Positions 34,412 to 44,800 of a stretch of 64,000 nt of DNA are shown here, piece by piece (the first letter of the stretch is position 1; every line of letters begins with the position of its first letter). The DNA comes from Rhodospirillales bacterium (GTDB lineage: Bacteria > Pseudomonadota > Alphaproteobacteria > Rhodospirillales > Casp-alpha2): the NCBI GenBank assembly GCA_021775095.1, contig JAJFII010000042.1, positions 1 through 64,000 of the forward strand. Reading direction: 5' to 3'. The translations under genes were made by a program, and so were the position numbers. The notes under the pieces are model-generated. The model searched no databases, was not told where the DNA came from, and saw nothing but the letters and a program-made list of their open reading frames with translations.

Positions 34412-36688
34412 ATGTCTGATGATGTACTCAAAAAAATGGCCCTGGAATACCACCGCAAACCGGTTCCAGGGAAAATTGAGGTTACGGCGACCAAACCCTT
34501 GAGTAACCAAAGAGATCTGGCTCTCGCTTATTCACCTGGCGTGGCCGCCGCCTGTGAAGCCATCGTCGAAGATCCATCGGAAGCCGCGTCGCTTACGGCA
34601 CGTCAAAACCTGGTTGCTGTCATTACCAACGGGTCCGCCGTACTTGGCCTTGGAAATATCGGGCCCTTAGCATCGAAACCAGTCATGGAAGGCAAAGGTG
34701 TTCTTTTCAAAAAATTTGCCGGCATCAATGTCTTCGATATTGAATTGAATGAAACTGATCCGGATAAGATTGTTGATATTGTTTGTGCCCTGGAACCGAC
34801 GTTTGGCGCAATTAATCTCGAGGACATCAAAGCCCCTGAATGTTTCATCATTGAACAAAAATGCCGTGAACGAATGAATATCCCGGTATTTCATGATGAC
34901 CAGCACGGCACGGCCAGCGTTGCTGGTGCCGCCATTTTAAATGGCATGCGGATTGTCGGAAAAAATCTGTCCGACATTAAATTGGTCTCGACCGGCGGCG
35001 GTGCCGCAGGGATTGCCTGCCTGAATTTGCTTCTCAAGATGGGGGTTAAGCGCAAGAACGTCACTTTGGTTGATCACCTGGGTGTCATTTACAAAGGCCG
35101 GACAGAGGAAATGCATCCGGAAAAAGCCGCCTATGCCCAGGATACCAACGCCCGAACCCTGGATGAAGTGATTACCGGTGCCGATGTCTTTTTAGGCCTG
35201 TCCGCACCGGGGATCTTAACCGGTGAAATGGTTAAAAAAATGGACGCCAAGCCATTTATTCTGGCGCTGGCCAATCCGGTTTCTGAAATTTCACCGGACG
35301 AAGCAAAATTGGCGAACCCGGACGCAATCATTGCGACCGGACGTTCTGATTATCCGAACCAGGTCAATAATGTCCTGTGTTTTCCGTTTATTTTTCGAGG
35401 TGCCCTAGATGTTGGTGCGACAGAAATAAACGAAGAAATGAAAATTGCAGCAGTTAAGGCGATTGCTGATCTGGCCATGGCGGAGAGTACAGAAACCGTC
35501 GCGTCGGCCTACGCCGGCGAAGATTTAACTTTTGGCCCTGAATACCTGATCCCGAAACCCTTTGATCTCCGCCTGATCCTAGAAGTCGCTTCGGCTGTCG
35601 CCAAAGCGGCCATGGACTCCGGCGTTGCAACCCGCCCGATCGCAGACTTCGCCGCCTACCGTGAAGAATTGGGTCGCTTTGTCTTCCGTTCCGGAATGTT
35701 AATGAAACCGGTATTCGAACGGGCACGCGCCGACAAAAAACGCCTGGTATTTGCCGAGGGAGAAGATGAACGGGTTTTGCGCGCCGTGCAGGTTTTGGTG
35801 GACGACAACATTGCAGTCCCCCATTTGGTCGGCCGACCCGACGTGATTGAAACCCGCATCGCGCGGCTGGGGCTACGCATCCGCCAGGGCCGTGACTTCA
35901 GCATGACCAATCCCGAAAGTGACCCGCGTTACGACGACTATTGGCGCACGTATCATGGATTAATGGAACGCCGCGGTGTTTCACCGGATTTGGCCAGAAC
36001 GATCATTCGAACAAACAGTACGGTCATCGCCGCACTGATGATGCACAGAAACGAAGTCGATGCCATGATCTGTGGCACCTATGGTCATTATTCCTGGCAT
36101 TTGTCCCATGTCATGGATGTTATCGGACGGGCTGATGACGTTTGTGACGTGTCCGCCATGAGCACCCTGATCATGCCGAGCGGCACCTATTTCCTCGCCG
36201 ATACCCATGTCACCCATGATCCAACCGTTGATGAGATTGTTGAATCAACGCTGTTGAGCGCCGATGCCGTTCGCCGGTTTGGTGAAACCCCAAAAATTGC
36301 CCTGCTTTCCCATTCGAACTTCGGCAGCCGCTCAACAAGCACGGCCTTGAAAATGCAGGCGGCAATGAAAATCCTACGCGAAAAGCACCCAGATCTGGAA
36401 GTCGATGGTGAAATGCAGGCCGACGCGGCAATGGATGAGACCGTCCGAAATCGGGCATTTCCAAATTCGCGCCTGACGGGCCGGGCCAATTTACTTATTT
36501 TTCCCAATCTTGAAGCGTCGAATACGGCATTTAATCTTCTCAAGGTTTTGGGCAACGGTTTATCCGTCGGCCCGATGCTGGTTGGTGCGGCAAAAGCCGC
36601 CCATATCCTGACGCCAGCCGTAACATCACGGGGCATTATAAATATGAGTGCCCTCGCGGTTGTCGATGCGCAATCGAGGGCCGGTTAG
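34412..36688 (+). CDS. maeB: NADP-dependent malic enzyme with phosphotransacetylase-like domain
   Basis: A 758-residue two-domain enzyme. The N-terminal 430 residues are malic enzyme: [30 protein letters not shown] with the metal-binding Asp, and the nucleotide motif [12 protein letters not shown]. The C-terminal about 325 residues resemble phosphotransacetylase ([16 protein letters not shown]) and in this family are regulatory, usually sensing acetyl-CoA. It decarboxylates malate to pyruvate with NADP+. ATG 34412 is preferred to upstream in-frame starts because it gives the conserved N-terminus. Full length. Confidence 0.96.
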   Translation: MSDDVLKKMALEYHRKPVPGKIEVTATKPLSNQRDLALAYSPGVAAACEAIVEDPSEAASLTARQNLVAVITNGSAVLGLGNIGPLASKPVMEGKGVLFKKFAGINVFDIELNETDPDKIVDIVCALEPTFGAINLEDIKAPECFIIEQKCRERMNIPVFHDDQHGTASVAGAAILNGMRIVGKNLSDIKLVSTGGGAAGIACLNLLLKMGVKRKNVTLVDHLGVIYKGRTEEMHPEKAAYAQDTNARTLDEVITGADVFLGLSAPGILTGEMVKKMDAKPFILALANPVSEISPDEAKLANPDAIIATGRSDYPNQVNNVLCFPFIFRGALDVGATEINEEMKIAAVKAIADLAMAESTETVASAYAGEDLTFGPEYLIPKPFDLRLILEVASAVAKAAMDSGVATRPIADFAAYREELGRFVFRSGMLMKPVFERARADKKRLVFAEGEDERVLRAVQVLVDDNIAVPHLVGRPDVIETRIARLGLRIRQGRDFSMTNPESDPRYDDYWRTYHGLMERRGVSPDLARTIIRTNSTVIAALMMHRNEVDAMICGTYGHYSWHLSHVMDVIGRADDVCDVSAMSTLIMPSGTYFLADTHVTHDPTVDEIVESTLLSADAVRRFGETPKIALLSHSNFGSRSTSTALKMQAAMKILREKHPDLEVDGEMQADAAMDETVRNRAFPNSRLTGRANLLIFPNLEASNTAFNLLKVLGNGLSVGPMLVGAAKAAHILTPAVTSRGIINMSALAVVDAQSRAG

Positions 36689-36709
36689 GCGGCCGGGCGA
36701 GAAAACCGC

Positions 36710-36895
36710 TTAGTTTAATTCGTCAAAATCGAGGATGCCTGAATCCAAGGCAAAATCACAGGCCAGGGCATCGACGATCTTGTATCCGGTTTCAAAGGTG
36801 TCACTACCAGGTCCCGATGGGACCCGCAGCTCGCCGCAAAATTCTGCTGCCAAAAGCATTTCGAAATCTTCCGCTTGATCAAAATTGATATGCAT
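36710..36895 (-). CDS. Small acidic hypothetical protein
   Basis: A 61-residue, strongly acidic protein (N-terminus MHINFDQAEDFEMLLAAEFC) with no signal or membrane segment. A GGAG sequence lies 9 nt upstream of ATG 36895, which supports translation. It converges with maeB, 21 bp apart. No family is recognised, and so short a frame could be chance. Confidence 0.4.
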   Translation of the reverse strand: MHINFDQAEDFEMLLAAEFCGELRVPSGPGSDTFETGYKIVDALACDFALDSGILDFDELN

Positions 36896-37070
36896 AACTC
36901 GGATCTCCAGTTATTAAGGCCGCGGTCGGGCCGGTCAAAAATTATGTTGCATGGATATAAATGCATTTTTTGTGCCATTTTTAATCAGCTGATCGTTGGC
37001 GACTGCTATTTTACCTCCATTAACCTTGTTTTCCCAATATAAGGTGGACAAACACCGGCGAATCGGGCAA

Positions 37071-37123
37071 ATATTGTGTATATTCAATATCGATTCGCTT
37101 TGCTGTCTAAAAAGTCAATATTG
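37071..37123. promoter_or_regulatory. Palindromic ATATTG/CAATAT sites upstream of the secretion genes
   Basis: ATATTG (37071-37076) and CAATAT (37085-37090) form an inverted repeat with an 8-bp spacer, and a second palindrome CAATATTG lies at 37116-37123. A further CAATAT occurs at 37035-37040. The repeated half-site just before the TolC-like gene suggests an operator for a dimeric regulator. Seen by eye; the region is AT-rich, which raises the chance of coincidence. Confidence 0.35.
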
Positions 37124-37180
37124 TGCGATTTTGAACCGGCCAAAGCCCAAGATATTGAACATGGGGATATGTGGGACACG

Positions 37181-38491
37181 ATGGATTCTGTGACAAATGT
37201 GACAAATATGTTTCGCATTGCCCTGTTTGCTGGTTGTGTGTATTTCCTGACGGTTCCCGCAGCCCAAGCTGAGACCCTGGCGGAAAATTTACGGCTTTTA
37301 GCCACCGAACATAAACGGGCAATCGCTTCCAATGCGGACGTATCTGCCGCCGAACAACGTGTCGATGTGGCGAAAGGCGGTTGGTATCCAACTTTTGACA
37401 CCACGGCCAATTATGGTTTCGAAGACCGTGACAAACCGAGTGGCACCGCAGATACCAGAATAGTCCCGAGAAACTTCGATCTGTCACTGACCCAAAAACT
37501 GTGGGATTTTGGCTCAACCGATGCCAATATAAAACGCTCGCGAATCACCCTTGAACAATCCCAGGCCACCCGGGACGCAACCCTGCAGGGCCTGATCGTT
37601 GAGGGCATTAGTGCCCACTTAAACGTTATTCGAGCCTTTAAGGTTCTCGAGTTTTCGAAGGGCTCCACGGCGAATATCAAACGACAGACTGAATTAGAAG
37701 ACGCACGGGTGCAAAGAGGGGCCGGTTTTTCGACCGATGTTCTGCAGGCAAAAACCCAGCTCGCCGGCGCCCAGGCCCTTGAAATTCAGTCGCAGGGTGT
37801 GCTCAAGCAAGCCCTCAACCGGTACCGGGCAGTTTTTGGTTTTTTACCGGACGATCCGTCGGCCTTAATATCACCCCGTTTGCCGCTTGAAATGCTGCCC
37901 AACTCCCTTGACGAAACCGTCTCTCTGACGTTCAAACACAATCCCCAATTGCTGGCCTCACGATTGAGCGCGGATATCGCCCTTGAAGATGTGAACATTT
38001 CTCGCGCCGATGGGTTTTTTCCGGTATTTGAAGCTTCCGCAGAATCAAACCATAAAAAAGATAATGGCGGCACAACGGGCTCACAACATGAACGACTGGT
38101 CAAGGTTGAAGCGACATTCAGCTTTAACATGGGTGCCACGGCGGTCAATACCCTGAAAGCCTCCGAACAATCCCACCTGGCGACGACAAACCGCTATGGA
38201 GAAACCAGGGACAATCTGGAAGAACAGGCGCGCAATGCCTGGGATGGTTTGGAAACGGCGCGCAGCAACGCCGAACATTTACATAACCAGGCGAATATTG
38301 CCGCAGAATTTTTGGAGCTGGCGCGCCGCGAACGACAACTGGGGAACCGCTCCCTGATCGATGTCCTGGCTGGTGAAACGGCGCTCATCAGTGCCTCAAG
38401 TGATGCCGCGTCGGCGGACACCAATGTGGCGCTGGCCGTATTCACATTGTTAAATGTAATTGGCGCAATCACGCCGGAAATTGTCAACTAA
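37181..38491 (+). CDS. TolC family outer-membrane efflux/secretion protein
   Basis: About 436 residues. A signal peptide (FRIALFAGCVYFLTVPAAQA) leads to a long alpha-helical barrel protein with TolC repeats, e.g. LWDFGSTDANIKRSRITLEQ and the second-half counterpart. DVLQAKTQLAGAQALEIQSQ and LIDVLAGETALISASSDAAS mark the paired helices. It would form the outer-membrane channel for the ABC/HlyD pair encoded downstream. Start is uncertain: ATG 37169, 37181 and 37208 are in frame; 37181 has a GGGA-like sequence a few bases upstream. Confidence 0.88.
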   Translation: MDSVTNVTNMFRIALFAGCVYFLTVPAAQAETLAENLRLLATEHKRAIASNADVSAAEQRVDVAKGGWYPTFDTTANYGFEDRDKPSGTADTRIVPRNFDLSLTQKLWDFGSTDANIKRSRITLEQSQATRDATLQGLIVEGISAHLNVIRAFKVLEFSKGSTANIKRQTELEDARVQRGAGFSTDVLQAKTQLAGAQALEIQSQGVLKQALNRYRAVFGFLPDDPSALISPRLPLEMLPNSLDETVSLTFKHNPQLLASRLSADIALEDVNISRADGFFPVFEASAESNHKKDNGGTTGSQHERLVKVEATFSFNMGATAVNTLKASEQSHLATTNRYGETRDNLEEQARNAWDGLETARSNAEHLHNQANIAAEFLELARRERQLGNRSLIDVLAGETALISASSDAASADTNVALAVFTLLNVIGAITPEIVN

Positions 38492-38814
38492 TCAAAACAC
38501 TAAACACATTTCTGCATTGACCGGTAGACATGATAATCGGTACCCAAACGCTGACAATTCCGAACAACGGGACCATCAACCGAACGCCGAGCCCGTCCGT
38601 ATCAAGCCGAGATAAAATATACCAATTGCCTACGTACGGAAAGTAGATGACGAACGCCTGGTTTCCCATAGTTTCTTCATGGCCCCATGAATAACCCCAC
38701 AAATCCGACAGATCGACGGAAGCCGTCGCTGTTTATTGCTAAATGTCGACAACCGTCACCGGGCAAATGGTTTCGTGTACTTGGCTTGTTTCCCCGTGCT
38801 AAACTCCTGACATT
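38492..38814. other. Intergenic stretch with no supported gene
   Basis: A 323-bp gap between the TolC-like and ABC-transporter genes. The minus strand has a 72-codon frame (38484-38702) with a hydrophobic C-terminal half. Its start is a TTG with no ribosome site, and it overlaps the TolC stop, so I do not call it. The secretion ABC gene may have its own promoter here. Confidence 0.4.
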
Positions 38815-40524
38815 ATGAAAGAGCTTTTATCCCGCCTGATGGCCCGACCGGGTTTAACTGCCGAAATGCTTGCGGCATCATTGATTGCCAACCTATTGGC
38901 CCTGGCATCGCCTATTTTTGTGATGCAGGTTCTGAACCGTTATGTGGCCCATGGGGTTCAATCGACGCTAGCGACCCTTTGTGCTGGCGTTGTCATTGCA
39001 ATTGTCCTTGAACTGGCGTTTCGCCACATCCGCATGCGGTTAGCCGCCAGTGTTAACGCCCCATCCGACCGGGCAATTGCCAATGCGGCCTTTGGCACAT
39101 TAACGGGTACAAAAACCGCATTTATTGAAAAACTGCCGCTGGGTCTGCGTCAAGAAATGATCTCCGGCGCCGACAAATTACAGGCGGCTTATAACGCAAA
39201 TAATCTGTCTTCTATTATGGATGTGCCGTTTGCGCTGATGTTCATTGGCGCTCTTTATCTGCTAAATCCGACGATTGCCCTGGTCGTCGCCGGATTTGTC
39301 GGCGTCTCGTTTTTGATTTCCGTCCTGACGCTGGCATCATTGCGCGGACCAACCCGGCTGATGCAGGCCGAGTCCGGCGGTCGCAGTGGTTTGGTCGGTG
39401 CCGCCATTCAAGCCGGTGATACCGTACGCGCGTTCAACGGATCTGACTTCATTCGTAACCAATGGCAGGAGCGGACCGCCGCCTACAACGGTTTGGGACG
39501 CAAAATCATGCTCCGACAGGGGTTCGTGCAGAGCCTGGGGATGACGCTGCAGGCGACAATGGGTGCCACAGTGATTGCCCTGGGAGCTCTCCAGGTTGTT
39601 GCCGGGACCATGGATGTGGGTGTGATGATCGGTGCCAATATCCTAGCGGCACGGGCGCTCGGACCGATCATCAAATTTGCCATGATGAGTGAACAGTTTG
39701 CCAAAGCCCGGCAAGCCTTGGTCATGTTTAATGAGTTTGGTCGTCTGCCAACGGAACGCCAGGACGGAACGGCCCTGGTCCGTTATTCCGGGACCGTCGA
39801 ATTTGATGATATGGCATTTTCCCATCCCGGGGCAAAAACACCGTTGTTTGAATCCCTTAACTTAAAATTGGAACCGGCCAGTTTGCTGGTCTTTTCAGGG
39901 GCCAACGGGACCGGGAAAACCTCCTTGGCACGGATGATGGCCGGTCTTTTGGAGCCGACGCGTGGGCGAATATTGGTAGATGGTGTTGATCTTGCACAAA
40001 TCGCGCCTAAGTGGTGGCGCGAGCAGGTCATGTACTTGCCGCAGGAACCGAAGTTTCTGAACGGTACGCTGGCTGAAAACATCTCCTTGGCCAACCCACC
40101 AATCACTGCTGAACGGTTACAGCAGTGTGTCGATCTTTCCGGTCTGCGATCATTTGTCGACCAAAGTTCCGACGGGGTCGAAACCCAAATCATCGGCGGC
40201 GGTAAAAACCTGTCTTTAGGGATACGCCGACGGATCGCCTTGGCCCGTGCACTGGCCACAGACGGCAAGGTTATGGTCATTGATGAACCGACAGAGGGCC
40301 TCGACGCGGATGGGGCGCAGGCGGTTCTTACAGCGATCAATGACGCCACCCAACGGGGATGTACGGTATTGGTTTTCACCCACGATCCACAGATTATACA
40401 AGCCGCGCCCCACTATGTGGATTTAAATGTCAAACCGGTACCGACGCTGGTCCGCAAACCCGTCGTGTCGGGTCATGACGAACCGCGTCCGGTGGCCTCC
40501 AATCTCGCCGCAGTTGAAAGTTAA
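38815..40524 (+). CDS. Type I secretion ABC transporter (permease-ATPase)
   Basis: A 569-residue fused exporter of the PrtD/HlyB class without an N-terminal peptidase-like domain. Six membrane helices fill the first 300 residues (starting LASPIFVMQVLNRYVAHGVQ). The ATPase domain has Walker A SGANGTGKTS, a Q-loop at LPQEPKFLNGTL, the signature region KNLSLGIRRRIALARALA (LSLGI in place of LSGGQ), and Walker B VMVIDEPTEGLDADG. It energises one-step export across both membranes with the adjacent HlyD and TolC proteins. Confidence 0.95.
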   Translation: MKELLSRLMARPGLTAEMLAASLIANLLALASPIFVMQVLNRYVAHGVQSTLATLCAGVVIAIVLELAFRHIRMRLAASVNAPSDRAIANAAFGTLTGTKTAFIEKLPLGLRQEMISGADKLQAAYNANNLSSIMDVPFALMFIGALYLLNPTIALVVAGFVGVSFLISVLTLASLRGPTRLMQAESGGRSGLVGAAIQAGDTVRAFNGSDFIRNQWQERTAAYNGLGRKIMLRQGFVQSLGMTLQATMGATVIALGALQVVAGTMDVGVMIGANILAARALGPIIKFAMMSEQFAKARQALVMFNEFGRLPTERQDGTALVRYSGTVEFDDMAFSHPGAKTPLFESLNLKLEPASLLVFSGANGTGKTSLARMMAGLLEPTRGRILVDGVDLAQIAPKWWREQVMYLPQEPKFLNGTLAENISLANPPITAERLQQCVDLSGLRSFVDQSSDGVETQIIGGGKNLSLGIRRRIALARALATDGKVMVIDEPTEGLDADGAQAVLTAINDATQRGCTVLVFTHDPQIIQAAPHYVDLNVKPVPTLVRKPVVSGHDEPRPVASNLAAVES

Positions 40525-40530
40525 TCTGTG

Positions 40531-41829
40531 ATGGAACGTGTACAACCGACACCCGATGAAATTCAGGAAAGCAACGGGATTACCCATTTATTTTTTGTTC
40601 TGTGCGTTATCTTGGTCGGGGGGTTTGGCGCTTGGGCCTATTTTGGACAGCTCGACGTCGTCAGTACCGCCGTCGGCGAAGTTATTCCGGCCACCCAGGT
40701 CAAAAGTGTACAGCACTTGGAAGGCGGAATTGTCCGGGAAATCATGGTCAGGGAAGGACAACTGGTCAAAAAAAATCAGTCTTTGTTGACTCTGGAGCCA
40801 ACCATTAGCGGCGCCGACGTGGACGAACTGCGGGTTCGCATGGATTCACTACAAGCTGACATCTCCCGGTTGAAAGCGGAGGCAGCGGGACTCGACAGTC
40901 CGGACTTTTCACCTGCTCTTACGAAAAACAAACCGGATTTGGTTCGCCAGACGATGGCGATGTTTAAAACCCGCCAGAACCGCATCGAAAGTCAATTGGC
41001 CGGGCAGACGGAAATCATCGCGCAAAACAACGAACAAATTCAGGAAGTCACGTCACGTATAAATTTGTCGATGGAGAAACTTAAACTCCTGAAAGAACAA
41101 ATTAAAATCAGTGAAGCGCTGATGAAAGACCAACTAACCAACCGTATGCAGCACCTTAACCTGCTCAAGGAAGCCGCTTCACTGCGCGGTAATCTCAACG
41201 AAGACAAAGCCACTTTGCGGAAGGCCCGTTCCGGTTACAAAGGGGCGTTAAATAAGTTGGAAGCGATTCGCGAATCCTTTGTTGAAGGCGTGCGTGAAGA
41301 GCTTGATGAAAAGCGCCGTTCTTTGGAGGAATACTCAAGCCGGGTCCTCAAGTTTGAGGACTCGCTCCGACGAACTGTTCTGCGCTCGCCCGTCGAAGGT
41401 GTGATAAAATCCCTTTATGTGGTTACCGTTGGCGGAGTCGTTTCGCCGGGGGGAACTGTCTTGGATATTGTGCCCGCTGGCGACAGCCTGATCATTGAAG
41501 CCAAATTAGCTCCCCAGGACATCGGTTATGTACATGCCGGGCAAACCGCTCTGGTCACTCTCGCGTCTTCGGATGCCAACCGGTTTGGTAATCTTGATGG
41601 CACTGTCGTCAATGTCAGCCCTGATACGTTGGTCAGCCCCGAGGGAGAAGCCTTCTATAAGGTCCGCATATCGACAAAAACATCTTTCTTCGAACGCGAT
41701 GCTTTGCGTTACAGTCTAGTTCCAGGGGTTCAGGTAACGGCGTCGATCCGAACCGGTCAGCGTTCGATTCTGGCCTACATAACGGACCCGTTCATGGCCT
41801 CCGTACGCACCGCAATGAGGGAACGTTAA
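40531..41829 (+). CDS. HlyD family type I secretion adaptor
   Basis: A 432-residue membrane fusion protein. A single N-terminal helix (residues about 17-40) is followed by a biotinyl-lipoyl half-motif (VQHLEGGIVREIMVREGQLV), a long coiled coil (about 85-290), the second lipoyl half (VLRSPVEGVIKSLYVVTVGG), and a beta-barrel tail. ATG 40531 is preferred over GTG 40528. It lies 6 nt after the ABC gene and would bridge it to TolC in the periplasm. Confidence 0.94.
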   Translation: MERVQPTPDEIQESNGITHLFFVLCVILVGGFGAWAYFGQLDVVSTAVGEVIPATQVKSVQHLEGGIVREIMVREGQLVKKNQSLLTLEPTISGADVDELRVRMDSLQADISRLKAEAAGLDSPDFSPALTKNKPDLVRQTMAMFKTRQNRIESQLAGQTEIIAQNNEQIQEVTSRINLSMEKLKLLKEQIKISEALMKDQLTNRMQHLNLLKEAASLRGNLNEDKATLRKARSGYKGALNKLEAIRESFVEGVREELDEKRRSLEEYSSRVLKFEDSLRRTVLRSPVEGVIKSLYVVTVGGVVSPGGTVLDIVPAGDSLIIEAKLAPQDIGYVHAGQTALVTLASSDANRFGNLDGTVVNVSPDTLVSPEGEAFYKVRISTKTSFFERDALRYSLVPGVQVTASIRTGQRSILAYITDPFMASVRTAMRER

Positions 41830-41830
41830 A

Positions 41831-42604
41831 ATGCCAAAATGCGTAAAAGTCTCGGCGATTATTAGTGCTCTGGTAACGGCTGTATTGCTCCTTCGTGCCG
41901 GCATTGCGCCCGCCGAAAGTTCAATTACTGATGTCGATATCAAAAATTCGCTGCAAATCAATATTCCGGCACCGGAAATAATCCCTGGCCTATCGAACCC
42001 TCCGCTGCGGGGCATCTCTCTGAATTTTGGTGAAAATATTCGTCTTGATCGACCCTATGCGAGCTCGGAACAGGCCCCCGAAGGCTGTATATACAAACCG
42101 GACATCCGGGCACGATTTTGCATTGACCCGGTTCGTTGGCCAGAATCCTTGTTGGGCCCCAGTGTCAGCGATGACGTGATCTACCGGGGCAACCAGGCCA
42201 TTGTGCGCTACGACAATGACAGGGCATCGCAGGCGCATATCCTGTTTCCGGCTAACCGATTTATTCAAGTCCTTGAGCATATCGAATCGCGCTTTGGCCA
42301 ACCAACGGAACAAAATCTGGTCAAAACCTACATTCCGGATGGCCCGCCGATTATCAATACAGTTGTCCGCTGGAAAAGCGTTTTTGATGGCGAAAATAAG
42401 GATCTCATTCTGGAGGTCCGGGCGCACGATGATACCCGGCGAACTTTCCCCGATCAGACCCATGGTTTTATGTGGCTGTACCGAACCGGTGACCAACCGA
42501 TCTTCCATCAGATTTCCGTCATTGATTTGATGGTGTTGCGCAAGCGCCGAATAGGTGGTTGGCCCTTCGACGATAAATCCGGCAAAAATTCCAAGATTCA
42601 TTGA
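41831..42604 (+). CDS. Exported hypothetical protein of the secretion operon
   Basis: A 257-residue protein with a signal peptide (about 30 residues, ending near GIAPAES). The mature part has no recognised domain. It includes a small two-Cys segment (GCIYKPDIRARFCIDPVRWP) that could form a disulfide, and an ordered-looking centre (RFIQVLEHIESRFGQPTEQN). The start lies 1 nt after the hlyD stop, so it is surely co-expressed with the type I secretion genes. It may be a periplasmic accessory factor or secreted cargo; a secretion signal of the C-terminal RTX type is not present. Confidence 0.8.
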   Translation: MPKCVKVSAIISALVTAVLLLRAGIAPAESSITDVDIKNSLQINIPAPEIIPGLSNPPLRGISLNFGENIRLDRPYASSEQAPEGCIYKPDIRARFCIDPVRWPESLLGPSVSDDVIYRGNQAIVRYDNDRASQAHILFPANRFIQVLEHIESRFGQPTEQNLVKTYIPDGPPIINTVVRWKSVFDGENKDLILEVRAHDDTRRTFPDQTHGFMWLYRTGDQPIFHQISVIDLMVLRKRRIGGWPFDDKSGKNSKIH

Positions 42605-42698
42605 GTTTCTCGCTGGACTGAAAGCTTTTTTCCTGCAAACTTAGCGCCGATGGCGTCATAACAATGCGCCGTATGGAATACTATTACACGGGAGTATT

Positions 42699-44540
42699 AT
42701 GAGAATGAGCTGGCAAGGGAAGATATTGCGCGTCGATTTAACAGCGATGACCGCCGTTAGCGAACCGCTAAATATGGAATGGGCGCAAGATTATTTAGGC
42801 CAGCGGGGGTTGGCGACACGCTATATGTACGAAGAAGTGCCAGGCACCGTCGACTCATTGGATCCGGAAAATCGTCTGATATTTGCAACCGGACCGTTGA
42901 CCGGGACAATGGCATCCACCGGTGGCCGCTATTGTGTTGTCACGAAAGGCGGTCTTAACGATGCGATTTCCGCGTCCAATTCGGGCGGCTACTTTGGTGC
43001 TGAATTAAAATTTGCCGGTTATGACATGGTCATCATTCAAGGCAAAGCGCCCCATCCCGTCTATTTGATGATTAAAGACGACGACGCTGAGATTCTTGAC
43101 GCCCGTGATTTCATTTGGGGCGAGACCTGTTGGGTAGCCGAGGACGCCATTAAAACACGCCACCAGGATCCACAAATCAAAGTCGCTTCCATTGGTGTGG
43201 CCGGTGAAAACCTGGTCCGTTATGCCTGTGTCGTTAACGACCGAGACCGCGCCGCCGGTCGCTCCGGTGTCGGAACCGTTATGGGATCGAAAAACCTAAA
43301 AGCCATTGGTGTTCGTGGCACCCAAGGTGTACCCATCGATAAACCGGCGATTTTCATGAAAGCGGTCAAGGAAGCCCGCGATAAATTGCAACCCCATCCG
43401 GCGCGCGAGCGATTGGCAAATTACGGTACGATGCCGATGATGGACACAACCAGCGCTTACGGGTCTTTACCAACGCGCAACAATCGCGATGTGCAATTCG
43501 ACGGCCTGGAAAAGGTCAACGCCAAAGCCATGCGAACCCCACGTCGTTCGGATGGGCAGGCCAACCTGATGACCAACAAGGCCTGTTTCGGCTGCACCAT
43601 TGGCTGTGGCCGTGTTTCAAAAATCGATCCCGATCATTTTTCCATTCAGGATCCTGATAAAAAGAAAAAATATGGCGGAGCCATTGGCGGATTGGAATAT
43701 GAGTCGGGATTTTCTTTGGCACCGATGGTCGGCGTCGATGATATTGAAGCGGCCACCTACGCCAATATGATCTGCAACGAACAGGGCATGGATCCAATTT
43801 CCTTCGGTGTCACTGTATCTGCGGCGATGGAACTTTTTGAAGAGGGGTACCTGACCCTTGAGGATACCGGTGGTATTGAATTGAAGTTTGGTAACGCCGA
43901 AGCCCTTTGCCAGATTGCCGATTTAACCGGTGCCGGCGAAGGGTTTGGGGTTGAGATAGGGATGGGCGCCAAACGTCTGTGTGATAAATATGGACACCCT
44001 GAATTTGCGATGGTTGTTAAGGGACAGGAATTCCCAGGTTATGACGTTCGGGCCATGCAGGGCATGGGATTGGCCTATGCAACGTCGCCTCGCGGTGCCT
44101 GCCATATGCGGGCCAGTCCCTTTGTCGATGATTTTTCCCACGTTCGTCCTGACGGAAAAGCGAAGATAGTTAAAGATTCTCAGGATGCGTCCGCCATCAT
44201 CGATTCGACGGGTCTCTGTAAATTTCCGGCCAATGCCTGGGGCATTGACGATTATGCAGCGCAAATCCATGGGGCCTGTGCGGGCGATTGGGACGAAAAG
44301 CGGTTATTGGAGACCGGTGAGCGGATATTTACCATCGAGCGGTTGTTTAATAACCGCCATGGCTTTAGCAAAGCCGACGATACCCTGCCGCAACGGTGCC
44401 TGACCGAACCCGCCAAGAGCGGGGCCGGCAAAGGACGGGTTACGGAGCTTGATCAAATGCTGCCCCAATATTACGAAATGCGGGGTTGGGACGAAGACGG
44501 CGAACCTACGGGCCAACTTCTCGGTCGTCTCGGAATTTGA
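42699..44540 (+). CDS. Tungsten/molybdenum aldehyde:ferredoxin oxidoreductase family
   Basis: A 613-residue enzyme of the AOR family. The N-terminal domain has GPLTGTMASTGGRYCVVTKG, and the pterin-binding region has GAGENLVRYA-like VAGENLVRYACVVNDRDRAAGR. The [4Fe-4S] cluster Cys lie at about 296, 299 and 303 (CFGCTIGCGR) and near the C-terminus (STGLCKF). These enzymes carry a bis-pterin W or Mo site and oxidise aldehydes or reduce acids. The MoaD-like gene that overlaps its stop (TGATG) supports a role in pterin cofactor supply. The start has GGGAG upstream. Confidence 0.92.
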   Translation: MRMSWQGKILRVDLTAMTAVSEPLNMEWAQDYLGQRGLATRYMYEEVPGTVDSLDPENRLIFATGPLTGTMASTGGRYCVVTKGGLNDAISASNSGGYFGAELKFAGYDMVIIQGKAPHPVYLMIKDDDAEILDARDFIWGETCWVAEDAIKTRHQDPQIKVASIGVAGENLVRYACVVNDRDRAAGRSGVGTVMGSKNLKAIGVRGTQGVPIDKPAIFMKAVKEARDKLQPHPARERLANYGTMPMMDTTSAYGSLPTRNNRDVQFDGLEKVNAKAMRTPRRSDGQANLMTNKACFGCTIGCGRVSKIDPDHFSIQDPDKKKKYGGAIGGLEYESGFSLAPMVGVDDIEAATYANMICNEQGMDPISFGVTVSAAMELFEEGYLTLEDTGGIELKFGNAEALCQIADLTGAGEGFGVEIGMGAKRLCDKYGHPEFAMVVKGQEFPGYDVRAMQGMGLAYATSPRGACHMRASPFVDDFSHVRPDGKAKIVKDSQDASAIIDSTGLCKFPANAWGIDDYAAQIHGACAGDWDEKRLLETGERIFTIERLFNNRHGFSKADDTLPQRCLTEPAKSGAGKGRVTELDQMLPQYYEMRGWDEDGEPTGQLLGRLGI

Positions 44541-44800
44541 TGAAGATAAAAGTCAAGCTGGTGTCCATGCCCGGGCACCAGCCGACCGGATTTGATGAGT
44601 TTGGTAATGGGGTACTGGCGCTGGAGAACCCGACGACGGTTGTCGCACTCCTCGAACAGCTGCGACTTTCCAAATTGGAAACCCATATGGTTCTGATAAA
44701 TGGCGACACCGTGCCGCCAAGCGAACATCACTCGCACCTCCTTAGCGACGGCGACGAAGCCGCTATATTTCCGCCCATGGAAGGCGGCAATGGATCTTGA
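44540..44800 (+). CDS. MoaD/ThiS-like sulfur carrier protein
   Basis: An 86-residue beta-grasp protein. The overlap with the aldehyde oxidoreductase stop is 1 nt. The C-terminus reads FPPMEGGNGS, so the essential Gly-Gly is followed by three extra residues (NGS) instead of being terminal as in MoaD. A maturation step or a different use of the tail is possible. MoaD-type carriers deliver sulfur for the dithiolene of the tungsto/molybdopterin cofactor, which fits its partner enzyme. Confidence 0.82.
   Translation: MKIKVKLVSMPGHQPTGFDEFGNGVLALENPTTVVALLEQLRLSKLETHMVLINGDTVPPSEHHSHLLSDGDEAAIFPPMEGGNGS

Noticed and set aside
38484-38702. A 72-codon minus-strand frame with a hydrophobic end
   Set aside because: TTG start, no ribosome site, overlaps the TolC-like stop, no recognisable family.
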